A stretch of 64,000 nucleotides of DNA from Actinoplanes sp. TBRC 11911. Lineage in GTDB: Bacteria > Actinomycetota > Actinomycetes > Mycobacteriales > Micromonosporaceae. This document shows positions 7,736 through 15,424 of this stretch, in pieces. The stretch is from the NCBI RefSeq assembly GCF_012933445.1, contig NZ_JABBNC010000008.1, positions 186,001 through 250,000 on the forward strand. The letters are read 5' to 3'. The notes beneath the pieces were generated by a model. It was not told the origin of the DNA, made no database searches, and worked only from the letters and a program-made list of their open reading frames with translations. Made by a program: the position numbers and the translations under genes. Numbering within the stretch: position 1 is the first letter of the stretch; the number at the start of each line of letters is the position of its first letter.

Positions 7736-8125
7736 TCAGCGATCTGATAGCCGCCCGTCCGCCAGCCCCCGCCCCCCCCACATATCCGACATTTCATTGA
7801 GATTTATCGGATCGGCTCGGCTGCTGGACGGGTGGGCTCGGCGCGCACCCGCGGCGCTTCCATTCTGTGAGACGGGTGACCGGCTGCTGAGACCCGCGCC
7901 CACATGGTGGCCCCACTGTCCGCAATGTAGAACTAACGTCCATTGTAGATGTTACTTTTGTCACGCAGTGAGGCTTTCGCCCGGCAGATTTTGCCGGCCG
8001 AATGTGAACCTTGGAGAGTTATGGCTCGTATGTGGGCGCAACTCTCCAAGGTTCACAAAAATCCACGATGTGACCGCGGTGTCCACATAGCGGGACCGCC
8101 CAGCCGCGAACGAATCGCCACAGCG
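7736..8125 (+). repeat. Dispersed element copy 1 (390 bp), containing a conserved hairpin
   Basis: This stretch matches the reverse complement of 36303-36694 along its whole length, by eye roughly 80% identical. Both copies contain a segment of lower GC (ACGTCCATTGTAGA in copy 1) and end in a hairpin. The 97-residue frame across copy 1 (7797-8090) is partly conserved in copy 2, but it runs through the palindrome and has no ribosome site. I treat it as non-coding, with a small-protein reading not fully excluded. Confidence 0.8.
8003..8057 (+). ncRNA. Conserved hairpin, copy 1 (structured RNA or protein-binding site)
   Basis: Perfect 18-bp arms (TGTGAACCTTGGAGAGTT at 8003-8020 with its complement at 8040-8057) enclose a 19-nt loop, ATGGCTCGTATGTGGGCGC. 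The loop is identical in copy 2 and differs by one base in copy 3 (63244-63262). There is no trailing T-run, so a simple terminator is unlikely. RNA function is inference. Confidence 0.45.
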
Positions 8126-8204
8126 CCACAGCTCTGACACCACCGCGCAACTGCCACACCGTGACCAGGTCACTCACCACCTACCACCACCGACGGCGAG
8201 GCGG

Positions 8205-8362
8205 CGACGCCGAGGCGCGGTGGGGTGGCGACGCCACGACGGCGACGCCGAGGCGCGGTGGGATGGCGACGCCACGACGGCGACGCCGAGGCATGGTGGG
8301 ATGGCGACGCCACGACGGCGACGCCGAGGCATGGCGGGGTGGCGATGCCAAGGCGTGGGGAA
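8205..8362. repeat. 38-bp tandem repeat, about four copies
   Basis: CGACGCCGAGGC starts at 8205, 8243, 8281 and 8319, exactly 38 bp apart. The last unit decays near 8360. Internal GGCGACGCC palindromes would let each unit fold. Confidence 0.85.
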
Positions 8363-8614
8363 CAGCAGGGTGATCGCTCACCTCGGCCACCACTCAGCTT
8401 TGAGTGAGAAAACGCCCAGGCGTGAGGTGCTGAGCGCAAGGCGGCACGGTTCGCTCGCTTAACCCACCACCCAGATCCGCCCGCTGAACGCGAAAGACAA
8501 AAGACCGACCACAGCGCGGCAGCCGGATCACTCAGCGCAAGGGGAGCCGGGAAGCCCGACCGTGCAGCCAGAGGCGAGTAAGCCAACGCCCAGCCGGCGC
8601 GTGACACCACGCGA

Positions 8615-8692
8615 GGTGGGGGGACGAGGGTGCCCCATCACGGCATAAAAGCGCTCCACCAAGCCGTGATGGGGCACCCTCGTCCCCCCACC
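8615..8692. repeat. Perfect 30-bp inverted repeat with 18-nt loop
   Basis: The arm at 8615-8644 (GGTGGGGGGACGAGGGTGCC followed by CCATCACGGC) is exactly complementary to 8663-8692. The loop at 8645-8662 is ATAAAAGCGCTCCACCAA. The stem is much longer than a normal terminator, and no gene ends within 900 bp upstream on the plus strand. It could end transcription from the hemerythrin gene, which stops at 8854 on the minus strand. Confidence 0.85.
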
Positions 8693-8696
8693 GTAG

Positions 8697-8840
8697 AAGC
8701 GCAAGAAAGCCCAACCCGCCAAAGCGCAAGAAAGCCCAACCCGCGAAGCCTAAGAAAGCCCAACTCACGGAGCGTGAGAAAGCTCAACCCGCGAAGCGCA
8801 CCAAAGCTCAACCCGCGAAGCGCACGAAAGCCGACGCCAC
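8697..8840. repeat. 24-bp tandem repeat, six copies
   Basis: AAGCGCAAGAAAGCCCAACC-like units start at 8697, 8722, 8746, 8770, 8794 and 8818. One copy is 25 bp, which breaks any common reading frame and argues against a repeat protein. It starts 4 bp after the 30-bp inverted repeat. Confidence 0.85.
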
Positions 8841-8853
8841 CAACTGGGAGAAC

Positions 8854-9546
8854 TCAGCGGAGCGTAGACCCACGCGGCGGCGTGCGCGTTCCGTACAGAC
8901 GCTCCGCGTAGTCGCCGTACGCCTTTGGGGCCGCCTCGGCGACCGCCTCGCGGATTTCTGACGGGAGATTGTTCAACGAATCCTGGACCGCCAGCGGATC
9001 CCCCTCGTACATCACCAACCCCATCACCAGCGGCAAGCTCTCCGGCGGCATCTGGCTCAAACCCGCGTCGAACGTCGCATCCCACTCGTCGCCGCTGATG
9101 TGCCTCTCGATGATCGGCAGGATCGACTCCACCTCCTCCCCCAGGTGCCCGCCCAGCACCGGCAACAACTCGTCGAGGGTTCGGGACACCGCGTCGCGGT
9201 TCTCGCTCGTCGGGTCGACTCGCCAGGCCGCGATCTCCTTCGTCAGGTTCTCGAGGCTCGCGGCGATGCGTTCGTGCTGGTTTTCCATGCCGTGGACCAG
9301 CGGGCGCACCTCCTCCGGGGCGCGATCCAGCAGCCTGGGCCAGATCCCGACATCCTCGGCCTGGTGGTGGTGATGAAGCCCGAAGCTCATCATGCCGATG
9401 TGCTCGGCGACGAGCGCCGCACGTTCGCGGTCTCCGTCCGATACCCCTTTGACCAGGTCAGGCATCAGGAAGAACTCGCGCACGAACCCCTTGTGCACCA
9501 TCGCCATCTCCCGGGTCATCGCCCCGGGCTCTTTTGTTCCGGCCAT
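8854..9546 (-). CDS. Hemerythrin HHE domain protein
   Basis: A 230-residue protein. An HHE four-helix domain is marked by MVHKGFVREF, HHHHQAEDVGIWP, QHERIAA and HLGEEVESILP, which supply the His and Glu/Asp ligands of a di-iron site. Such proteins bind oxygen, NO or iron, often in stress responses. The C-terminal third (LPLVMGLVMYEGDPLAVQ) is typical of longer actinobacterial members. The ATG at 9546 is chosen over ATGs at 9549 and 9564 because a GGGGAG Shine-Dalgarno lies 5 nt upstream. Single gene; the 30-bp inverted repeat lies about 160 bp past its stop. Confidence 0.8.
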   Translation of the reverse strand: MAGTKEPGAMTREMAMVHKGFVREFFLMPDLVKGVSDGDRERAALVAEHIGMMSFGLHHHHQAEDVGIWPRLLDRAPEEVRPLVHGMENQHERIAASLENLTKEIAAWRVDPTSENRDAVSRTLDELLPVLGGHLGEEVESILPIIERHISGDEWDATFDAGLSQMPPESLPLVMGLVMYEGDPLAVQDSLNNLPSEIREAVAEAAPKAYGDYAERLYGTRTPPRGSTLR

Positions 9547-9650
9547 CATTGCTCCCCAAATCAACTGCCATCCGGTGCACGAACGCGTCGGCGCGCCGCC
9601 GAGTTCAGGTGATCAACAATCAGTGACCGGGTTCATGAACGGCGGCCGGC

Positions 9651-9729
9651 AGGCGACACGGCGCCCGGCGGGTGACACGGGAGACAGGCGGGCGACACGC
9701 GAGACAGGCAGGCGACACGCGAGACGGGC
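9651..9729. repeat. About 20-bp direct repeat, three copies
   Basis: Variants of GCGACACGCGAGACAGGCAG recur three times directly before the terminator of the efflux gene. This fills most of the gap between 9565 and 9778. Confidence 0.65.
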
Positions 9730-9762
9730 GAGTCCCGCCTCGGCGCGGCCGGGGCGGGACTC
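9730..9762 (-). terminator. Hairpin terminator of the MFS gene
   Basis: GAGTCCCGCC (9730-9739) pairs perfectly with 9753-9762 across a 13-nt loop, 16 bp beyond the stop of the minus-strand MFS gene. Confidence 0.65.
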
Positions 9763-9778
9763 GGGGGTGAAACGACGA

Positions 9779-11347
9779 TCAGTGCAGCAGCACCGGTGCC
9801 TCGTCGAGTGTCGTGCCGGGCTCTCCGGTCTTCGGGGGCTCCTTCTTCTTCGGGAGGAACGCGATCGGGATGAACGTGCACAACACGAGCACGAAGCCGA
9901 CCCAGAACGTGGTCGAGTACGAGTCGGCCACGAACTGCAGGCCCCGCTGGATGATGTCCGGTGGGACCGGGAGCGGGGTGGTGTGGCTGGCGATCGCCGC
10001 GCCCGCCTCGGTGATCGGCTCGCCGGTCTTCGGGTTGGTCAGGCCGGGGATCGGCGCGGAGCCGTTGAGCTGGCTGGTGAGGATCACCGACATGACGGCC
10101 GTGCCGATCGAGCCGCCGATCTGCTGCTGGATGTTCACCAGGGTCGAGCCGCGGGCCACGTCGTCGTGGTGCAGCGTGCGCAGCGCCGAGGTCATCAGCG
10201 GCATCATCGTGCCGCCCATGCCCAGGCCCATCACGAACAGCGAACCGCACAGCAGCACGTACGAGGTATCGACCCCGACCTGGGTGAACGTGAAGAAGCC
10301 GGCGGCGATCAACGCCATCGCGAACGGCACGGTGCGGCCCACCGGAACCTTGTCGGCGAGCATGCCGGCGACCGGCATGGTCAGCATCGCACCGAGACCC
10401 TGCGGGGCCATCAGCAGACCGGCGTGCAGCGTGCTCTCGCCGCGTGCCTGGATGAAATAGCTCGGGAAGAGCAGGCCGGCGCCCATGAACGCGATCACGA
10501 ACACGAACAGCGACAGCGACGCGATCGTCAGGCGCTTGTTCTTATACAGCCGCAGGTCGAGCAGCGGGTGCCGGGGGCGGAACGAATAGAACACGAAACC
10601 GATCACCAGCAGCGCGCCGATCAGCATCGTCACCCACACCTTGGTGGCGGTGATGGTGCCGGTCTCCGGCAGCGACGAGACGCCGAACAGGAACAACGCC
10701 AGACCGGGCGAGAGCATCAGCATGCCGATGAAGTCGAACGACTCGGACGGATGCGGGTTGTCCTTCGGCAGGGCGAAGTAGGCGTAGACGAGCCCGACCG
10801 CACCGATCGGCAAGTTGATCAGGAACACCCAGTGCCAGCTGGCCGCCTCGATCAGCCAGCCGCCCAGGATGGGGCCGGCGATCGGGCCGAGCAGCATCGG
10901 GACGCCGAGCACGGCCATGAGCCGGCCGATGCGCTCGGGGCCGGCCGCGCGGGTCATGATCGTCATGCCGAGCGGCATCAGCATGCCGCCGCCGAGGCCC
11001 TGCAGCACCCGGTACCCGACGAGCTGCTCGATGGATCCGGCGGTGGCGCACAGCGCGGACCCGAGGGTGAACAGCAGCAACGCGAGCATGTAGAGGCGCT
11101 TGGTGCCGAAGCGGTCGGCGGCCCAGCCACTGAGCGGGATCACCGTGGCCAGCGCCAGCGTGTACCCGGTCATCGTCCAGGCGACCTGCGCGTACGTGGC
11201 GTCGAACTCGCTCTGGAAGGTCGGTAGGGCGACGCTGACGACGGTGATGTCGAGGATCGACATGATCGCGCCGAGAACCACCACTCCGGCGATCTTCAGC
11301 ACAGCGGCGTCCAGTTTGTTAGGTGGCGCTGTGGCTTGATCAGTCAC
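9779..11347 (-). CDS. DHA2-family MFS drug efflux transporter (14 TM)
   Basis: A 522-residue multidrug exporter of the EmrB/QacA type. Features include motif A (SGWAADRFGTKRLYML), motif C-like glycines (MLLGPIAGPILGGWLIE) after helix 4, WHWVFLINLPIGAVGLV, and fourteen predicted helices. It exports cationic or amphipathic compounds using the proton gradient. GTG 11347 is chosen (VTDQATAP) because GGGGGA lies 6 nt upstream; a frame back to 11386 has no such site. No regulator adjoins it directly, though a DUF4190 protein and an MmyB-like regulator are upstream on the same strand. Confidence 0.85.
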   Translation of the reverse strand: MTDQATAPPNKLDAAVLKIAGVVVLGAIMSILDITVVSVALPTFQSEFDATYAQVAWTMTGYTLALATVIPLSGWAADRFGTKRLYMLALLLFTLGSALCATAGSIEQLVGYRVLQGLGGGMLMPLGMTIMTRAAGPERIGRLMAVLGVPMLLGPIAGPILGGWLIEAASWHWVFLINLPIGAVGLVYAYFALPKDNPHPSESFDFIGMLMLSPGLALFLFGVSSLPETGTITATKVWVTMLIGALLVIGFVFYSFRPRHPLLDLRLYKNKRLTIASLSLFVFVIAFMGAGLLFPSYFIQARGESTLHAGLLMAPQGLGAMLTMPVAGMLADKVPVGRTVPFAMALIAAGFFTFTQVGVDTSYVLLCGSLFVMGLGMGGTMMPLMTSALRTLHHDDVARGSTLVNIQQQIGGSIGTAVMSVILTSQLNGSAPIPGLTNPKTGEPITEAGAAIASHTTPLPVPPDIIQRGLQFVADSYSTTFWVGFVLVLCTFIPIAFLPKKKEPPKTGEPGTTLDEAPVLLH

Positions 11348-11473
11348 AAGAGGTCCCCCGGTCGATTGATTCGGCAAGCGATTCATCCTGCCACCCCTGG
11401 CCTACCTGGGGCATCCCGTTTTCGTTCCTCGTGCGAATCGACCTGGGCAGCGGTGGGCTCCGGAGCCCAATCC

Positions 11474-11989
11474 TCATCCGGCCGCCGCGCCTGCGCTGAG
11501 GATGCCGCCCATGAACAACCAGAAGAACAGGATGATCTCGGGGACCAGTCCGACATAGCCCGTGACCAGCCCGGCGATCGCCATGCCACGACCGGCCTTC
11601 GCCCCGCTGCGGGTGTCGGCGAGCCCGATGTGGCCGAGGATCACCGCGGCGACGCAGGGCAGCGCCAACAGGCACCAGCCGGCCACCAGACCCACGATGC
11701 CCAGCACCAGCGCCCAGACCGCGACGGTCGAGTTCGGCCGGACCGGCGTCACCATGATCGTCGGCTGGACATAGGGAGCCACGTACGCCGGGGCGGGCGG
11801 CCCGCCGTACGCGGGCACCCGATAGGGCGACGTGGGCGGCGCACTGTATGGCTCGGTCGGCGGCGTGTACGGCTCGACCGGCGGCATCCCGTACGGCTGG
11901 GTCGGCGGCACGCTGAACGAGCGGGTGGGCGGCACACCGTCCGGCTCCTGCGGCGGCGGCGCGTACGGGTCGGGCGGCGGATAGGTCAT
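11474..11989 (-). CDS. DUF4190 membrane protein with Pro-rich N-terminus
   Basis: A 171-residue protein. Residues 1-80 are Pro/Tyr-rich with repeated PPTxPY motifs, typical of disordered cytosolic tails of actinobacterial membrane proteins. Two helices follow (ALVLGIVGLVAGWCLLALPC and MAIAGLVTGYVGLVPEIILFF) with the DUF4190 signature GHIGLADTRSGAKAGRGMAI between them. Function unknown; often found near cell-envelope genes. Stands alone between MFS and regulator. Confidence 0.8.
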   Translation of the reverse strand: MTYPPPDPYAPPPQEPDGVPPTRSFSVPPTQPYGMPPVEPYTPPTEPYSAPPTSPYRVPAYGGPPAPAYVAPYVQPTIMVTPVRPNSTVAVWALVLGIVGLVAGWCLLALPCVAAVILGHIGLADTRSGAKAGRGMAIAGLVTGYVGLVPEIILFFWLFMGGILSAGAAAG

Positions 11990-12021
11990 GGCGTGCTCCG
12001 AAACGGACCGGTCAGGACTGG

Positions 12022-12056
12022 TGCGGCCGGGTCCCAGTCCCAGAAACCCGGCCGCA
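12022..12056 (-). terminator. Hairpin terminator of the MmyB-like regulator at 12138
   Basis: TGCGGCCGGGT (12022-12032) pairs with 12046-12056 over a 13-nt loop, about 80 bp past the stop of the minus-strand regulator. Confidence 0.55.
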
Positions 12057-12137
12057 TAGCACCCAACCGTCTCAGCCCCGCCCAGGCAGTGGCCCGAATC
12101 GGCGGATCGGCCTCGGCCGATCGGTCGTGCGAGCGGG

Positions 12138-12977
12138 TCAGGGCGCCGCGATGAACCGCTGCGTCCCGACGACCGACAGCAACCGCAGTGCCTCGTCGGA
12201 CGGCGAGCCCGGGTCGGCGGTGTAGATGACCATCCGCTGGTCGCGGTCGCTGATGTCGAGCACGTCGCAGTTGACCGTCACCGGCCCGACCGCCGGATGC
12301 TGGAACGTCTTGCGCAGGGTGGGTTCGGCGTGCACCTCGTGCGCGGCCCACAACGTGGCGAACCCCGGCGAACCGGCCAGCAGATCGCTCACCAGCGCCG
12401 CCAGCGACGGGTCCTCCGGGTAGCGCGCCGCCGCGGCCCGCAGCTGCTGGGCGACGCTGCGCCGGAAGACGTCCGCGTCGGACACCCCGTACAGCGGCTG
12501 GGGTCCGAGGAACGCGCGCCGGGCCAGGTTGCGCTCGCGTGGCGGCACCGCCGAGAAGTCCTCCATCAGTGCCGCGGCGAGGTCGTTCCAGGCGAGCACG
12601 TCGTAGGTCGCGGACACCACGCACGCCGCCGCCTGGGGCAGCCGGTCGAGCAGGTCGAGGATGCTCCGCCGGACCTCGCGCTGCGGTCCCGGCGGCGGGC
12701 CGGGCGGGGCGCCGGCCAGGTGGTGCAGATGGTCGCGTTCGGCGTCGTCGAGGCGCAGCGCGCGGACCAGCCCGGCGAGCACCTCGCGGGACGGGTGCGG
12801 CCCGCGGGCCTGTTCCAGGCGCGTGTAGTACTCGGCCGAGATGTACGCGAGCTGCGCCACCTCCTCGCGGCGCAGCCCCGGGGTGCGGCGGCGCTGCCCG
12901 GCGGGCAGCCCCACGTCGGCCGGGGTGATCCGCTCGCGCCGGCTGCGCAGGAAGACGGCCAGCTCACGCTTGTTCAT
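12138..12977 (-). CDS. XRE-family regulator with MmyB-like ligand-binding domain (paralog 1)
   Basis: A 279-residue regulator. The N-terminal Cro/cI-type helix-turn-helix contains the signature RRRTPGLRREEVAQLAYIS followed by YYTRLEQARG. The C-terminal ~180 residues form the PAS-like MmyB/MltR ligand-binding domain (ATYDVLAWNDLAAALM, HEVHAEPTLRKTFQHPAVGP). MltR proteins are known in actinomycetes for divergent pairing with short-chain dehydrogenases; here an SDR starts 87 bp away on the other strand. The ATG at 12977 fits the usual MNKRELAxFLRSRRE start; the frame upstream is not conserved. It probably represses or activates the SDR in response to a fatty acid-like ligand, which is inference. 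Confidence 0.85.
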   Translation of the reverse strand: MNKRELAVFLRSRRERITPADVGLPAGQRRRTPGLRREEVAQLAYISAEYYTRLEQARGPHPSREVLAGLVRALRLDDAERDHLHHLAGAPPGPPPGPQREVRRSILDLLDRLPQAAACVVSATYDVLAWNDLAAALMEDFSAVPPRERNLARRAFLGPQPLYGVSDADVFRRSVAQQLRAAAARYPEDPSLAALVSDLLAGSPGFATLWAAHEVHAEPTLRKTFQHPAVGPVTVNCDVLDISDRDQRMVIYTADPGSPSDEALRLLSVVGTQRFIAAP

Positions 12978-13064
12978 GACACCCAGTCTGCTCGCCCGGC
13001 GACGGTCGTAGCCAGGTACCGGCGATGCCTGGATACCCCCGTACGGCCGCAACAGGCTGGCCGC

Positions 13065-13832
13065 ATGACAAACACATTTCTGCTGCCCGGCAAGGTCGCG
13101 TTCGTCTCCGGCGCGGGCCGGGGCATCGGCGCCGCCGCCGCCCGGTTGTTCGCGGACGAGGGCGCCAAGGTGCTGTTAGCGGCGCGCTCCGAGGGTGAGC
13201 TCAAGACGGTGACCGACGAGATCCGGGCGGCCGGCGGCACCGCCGAGTACGTGCTGGCCGACCTGGCCGACCCGGACGCGATCCGAGCCGCTGTCGAGCG
13301 GGCGGTCGAGCTGTTCGGCCGGCTCGACGTGGCCTTCAACAACGGCGCGACGAACCAGCCGCCCGGCCCGATGGACACGTTGCCGGACGTGGACTTCGAC
13401 CAGCTCTACGCGGTGAACCTGCGGGCCGTCTGGGTGGCGATGAACGCCCAGGTCAACGCCATCCGGGCGACCGCCGGCGCGGGCGCGATCGTGAACAACT
13501 CGAGTGTCGGAAGCCTGCGGGCGAACCCGGCGCTGCCCGCATACGGCGCGATGAAGCGGGCGGTCAACAGCCTGACCGAGTCGGCCGCCGTCACGTACGG
13601 CCCGGACCGCATCCGGGTCAACGCCATCGCCCCCGGCAACACCGCCACCGAGATGATCCGCCGGTGGGAGGAGCACTCTCCCGGCCTGACCGAACGGCTG
13701 GTCGCGATGTCCCCGCTGCGTCGCCAGGCACAGCCCGCCGAGATCGCCGAGGCCGCCGCGTGGCTGCTCAGCGACCGCGCGTCCTTCGTCACCGGAACGG
13801 TCCTGCGCGTGGACGGCGGCGGAGGCGCCTAA
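13065..13832 (+). CDS. Short-chain dehydrogenase/reductase, divergent partner of MmyB-like regulator
   Basis: A 255-residue classical SDR. It has the TGxxxGxG-type cofactor motif in the form VSGAGRGIG, the NNGA motif (FNNGATNQPP), catalytic Ser in NNSSVGS, and the YxxxK pair in AYGAMKRAV. The C-terminus FVTGTVLRVDGGGG is typical of complex-forming SDRs. Residue Arg/Ser after strand 2 (AARSEGEL) suggests NADP(H). Start at ATG 13065; a CAGGCT at 13053-13058 could be a leaderless -10 box. Its stop overlaps the MarR gene tail to tail by 4 bp. Confidence 0.85.
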   Translation: MTNTFLLPGKVAFVSGAGRGIGAAAARLFADEGAKVLLAARSEGELKTVTDEIRAAGGTAEYVLADLADPDAIRAAVERAVELFGRLDVAFNNGATNQPPGPMDTLPDVDFDQLYAVNLRAVWVAMNAQVNAIRATAGAGAIVNNSSVGSLRANPALPAYGAMKRAVNSLTESAAVTYGPDRIRVNAIAPGNTATEMIRRWEEHSPGLTERLVAMSPLRRQAQPAEIAEAAAWLLSDRASFVTGTVLRVDGGGGA

Positions 13833-14263
13833 CCCCGGCGGAACACCCCGGCCAGCGCCTCCAGTTCACGCATCAGCCGTTCCGTACGGTCGGCACCGAA
13901 CGCGGCCGAGACCTCGGCGTGGTGCTCGGCCGCGCGCCGGTCCAACCGGGACACCAGCGAACGGCCCAGATCGGAGAGATAGACGGCGACGCGGCGACGG
14001 TCCTCGGTGTCCTGCCGCCGATACACCAAAGCGTCCTCGACCAGCCGGTCGACGGCCTTGGTGAGGGTGGGATGTGGCATCAGGACCGCCTCCGCGAGGT
14101 CGGTCATCGAGTGGCCGTGACCGTCGGACAGCGCCCGCAGGATGCGCCCCTGCTCGATGGTGACGCCCTCGGCGGACAACCCGGCGGCGAGCTGCCGGCT
14201 GACCTCCCGCTCGGCCTCGCTCAGCAGGTACGACAGGTGTGCGCGCAGTCCCGTCGAGGTCAA
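13829..14263 (-). CDS. MarR-family regulator
   Basis: A 144-residue winged-helix protein with the MarR pattern: dimerisation helix (HLSYLLSEAEREVSRQL), recognition region (MTDLAEAVLMPHPTLTKAVDRLVEDALVYRR) and wing (QDTEDRRRVAVYLSDLGRSL). No ATG or GTG lies at the right place. The TTG at 14263, with GGGGG about ten bases upstream, gives MTSTGLRAHLSYLLSE and is my choice. It is divergent from the AmiC-like gene with only 48 bp between starts, so it probably controls that gene and itself. Confidence 0.75.
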   Translation of the reverse strand: MTSTGLRAHLSYLLSEAEREVSRQLAAGLSAEGVTIEQGRILRALSDGHGHSMTDLAEAVLMPHPTLTKAVDRLVEDALVYRRQDTEDRRRVAVYLSDLGRSLVSRLDRRAAEHHAEVSAAFGADRTERLMRELEALAGVFRRG

Positions 14264-14299
14264 TGCGGCCGCCCCCTTTGCGGTGTGCTTGACAGCGAA

Positions 14300-14311
14300 G
14301 ATACTCGGCGC
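14300..14311 (+). promoter_or_regulatory. -10 box GATACT for the AmiC-like gene
   Basis: GATACT at 14300-14305 lies 6 nt before ATG 14312. A TTGACA at 14289-14294 is too close to be its -35 box. Confidence 0.3.
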
Positions 14312-15424
14312 ATGCTCGACGACGTCGTTCTCGTCACCGATCCGCTGGAGGCCCGCCTGCTCGCGCCCCGGCCGGACGAGGCGGTCCGGGTGGGTGTCGT
14401 GGTGCCGACCTCGGGCACGCTCGGGCTGCTCGCACCGTCCGCTCTGAACTGTGCGTCGCTGGCCGCCGCCGAGCTGAACGCGGCCGGTGGGATCCTGGGC
14501 CGCCCGGTCGAGCTGGTGCTGATCGACGGCGGCCGCCGGCCCGAGGCCGTGGCCCGGGACGTCGCCGGCCTGCTCGGTTGCGGAGCTCTCAGCGCCCTCG
14601 TCGGCACCCACGCGAGCGATGTCCGCCTCGCGCTGGCCGACACGATCAAGGGCACCATCCCGTACGTCTATACGCCGCCGTACGAAGGTGGGGAGCGCAC
14701 CCCGGGTGTCTTTCTGCTGGGCGAGACACCCGGGCGGCAGCTCCGGGCGGCGTTCCGCGGCGGTGAGCACTGCCGCCGGTGGCTGCTGCTCGGTAACGAC
14801 TACGTGTGGCCGCGCCGGGTGCACGCGGCGGCCCGGCGGCAGCTCGGCGACCGGGTCATCGGCGAGCGCCTGGTCCCGCGCGGCGCGGCCGACCCGGAGC
14901 AGCTGATCCGCGACGTCATCACCGTCCGGGCCGACGCGATCCTGCTCAGCCTGGTGGGCAGCGACCTGGTCGGTTTCAATCGCGCTTTCGCCGAGCAACC
15001 CCAGGCCCACCATGTCGTACGCGTGTGCGCCGCCCTCGAGGAGAACGGCCTGCTCGGCGCCGGCGGCGACAGCACGGGGCTGCTGCACGCCGCGATGGGC
15101 TACTTCGCCGCGCTGGCCACCGACGCCGCCCTGGCCTTCGCCGAGCGCTACACGGCGCGGTTCGGACCGGACGCGCCGGTGCTCAACGGGCACGGTCAGG
15201 GGGCGTACGACGGAATGCTCTTGATCGCGGCGCTGGCCCGCAAGGCCGGCAGCCTGGCCGCGCCGGTGATGGACGCGGTGGCCGAGGGCACCCGCGTCGA
15301 CGGCGGCCGCGGCCCGTTCGTGCTGCGCGACCGCCACGCGATCCAGCCGGTGTACCTGGCCCGCGCGAACGGACTGGAGTTCGAGGTCATCGACGGCGGG
15401 CCCCCGGCAGGCGGCGCCGGCTGA
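14312..15424 (+). CDS. Cytosolic AmiC/branched-chain-ligand-binding-like sensor protein
   Basis: A 370-residue type I periplasmic-binding fold protein (Peripla_BP_6-like): VRVGVVVPTSGTLGLLAP at the start, AAAELNAAGGILGRPVELVLID, then SALVGTHASDVRLALAD, all matching Leu/Ile/Val-binding and AmiC/UrtA-type proteins. It has no signal peptide or lipobox, and no ABC permease is adjacent. This fits AmiC, the cytosolic amide sensor of Pseudomonas, better than a transporter. A divergent MarR gene lies 48 bp away. It may sense a small amide or amino acid and act through a partner. The 3' end overlaps the adhesin gene by 38 bp, tail to tail. Confidence 0.65.
   Translation: MLDDVVLVTDPLEARLLAPRPDEAVRVGVVVPTSGTLGLLAPSALNCASLAAAELNAAGGILGRPVELVLIDGGRRPEAVARDVAGLLGCGALSALVGTHASDVRLALADTIKGTIPYVYTPPYEGGERTPGVFLLGETPGRQLRAAFRGGEHCRRWLLLGNDYVWPRRVHAAARRQLGDRVIGERLVPRGAADPEQLIRDVITVRADAILLSLVGSDLVGFNRAFAEQPQAHHVVRVCAALEENGLLGAGGDSTGLLHAAMGYFAALATDAALAFAERYTARFGPDAPVLNGHGQGAYDGMLLIAALARKAGSLAAPVMDAVAEGTRVDGGRGPFVLRDRHAIQPVYLARANGLEFEVIDGGPPAGGAG

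Larger units (their letters stand above)
7644..8853. other. Gene-free, repeat-rich intergenic region
   Basis: About 1.2 kb without a convincing gene. It contains, in order, a 17-bp tandem repeat, the first dispersed hairpin element, a 38-bp tandem repeat, a 30-bp perfect inverted repeat and a 24-bp tandem repeat, each listed separately. Frames are open but match no protein family and change between repeat units. Confidence 0.8.

Noticed and set aside
7797..8090. A conserved small protein in the dispersed element
   Set aside because: The frame is partly shared by copies 1 and 2, but it passes through a perfect palindrome, differs at its start, is absent from copy 3 and has no ribosome site. 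Kept as non-coding with some doubt.
8205..8407. Small Arg/His/Asp-rich peptides over the 38-bp repeat
   Set aside because: Open frames on both strands change between units, and 38 is not a multiple of three.
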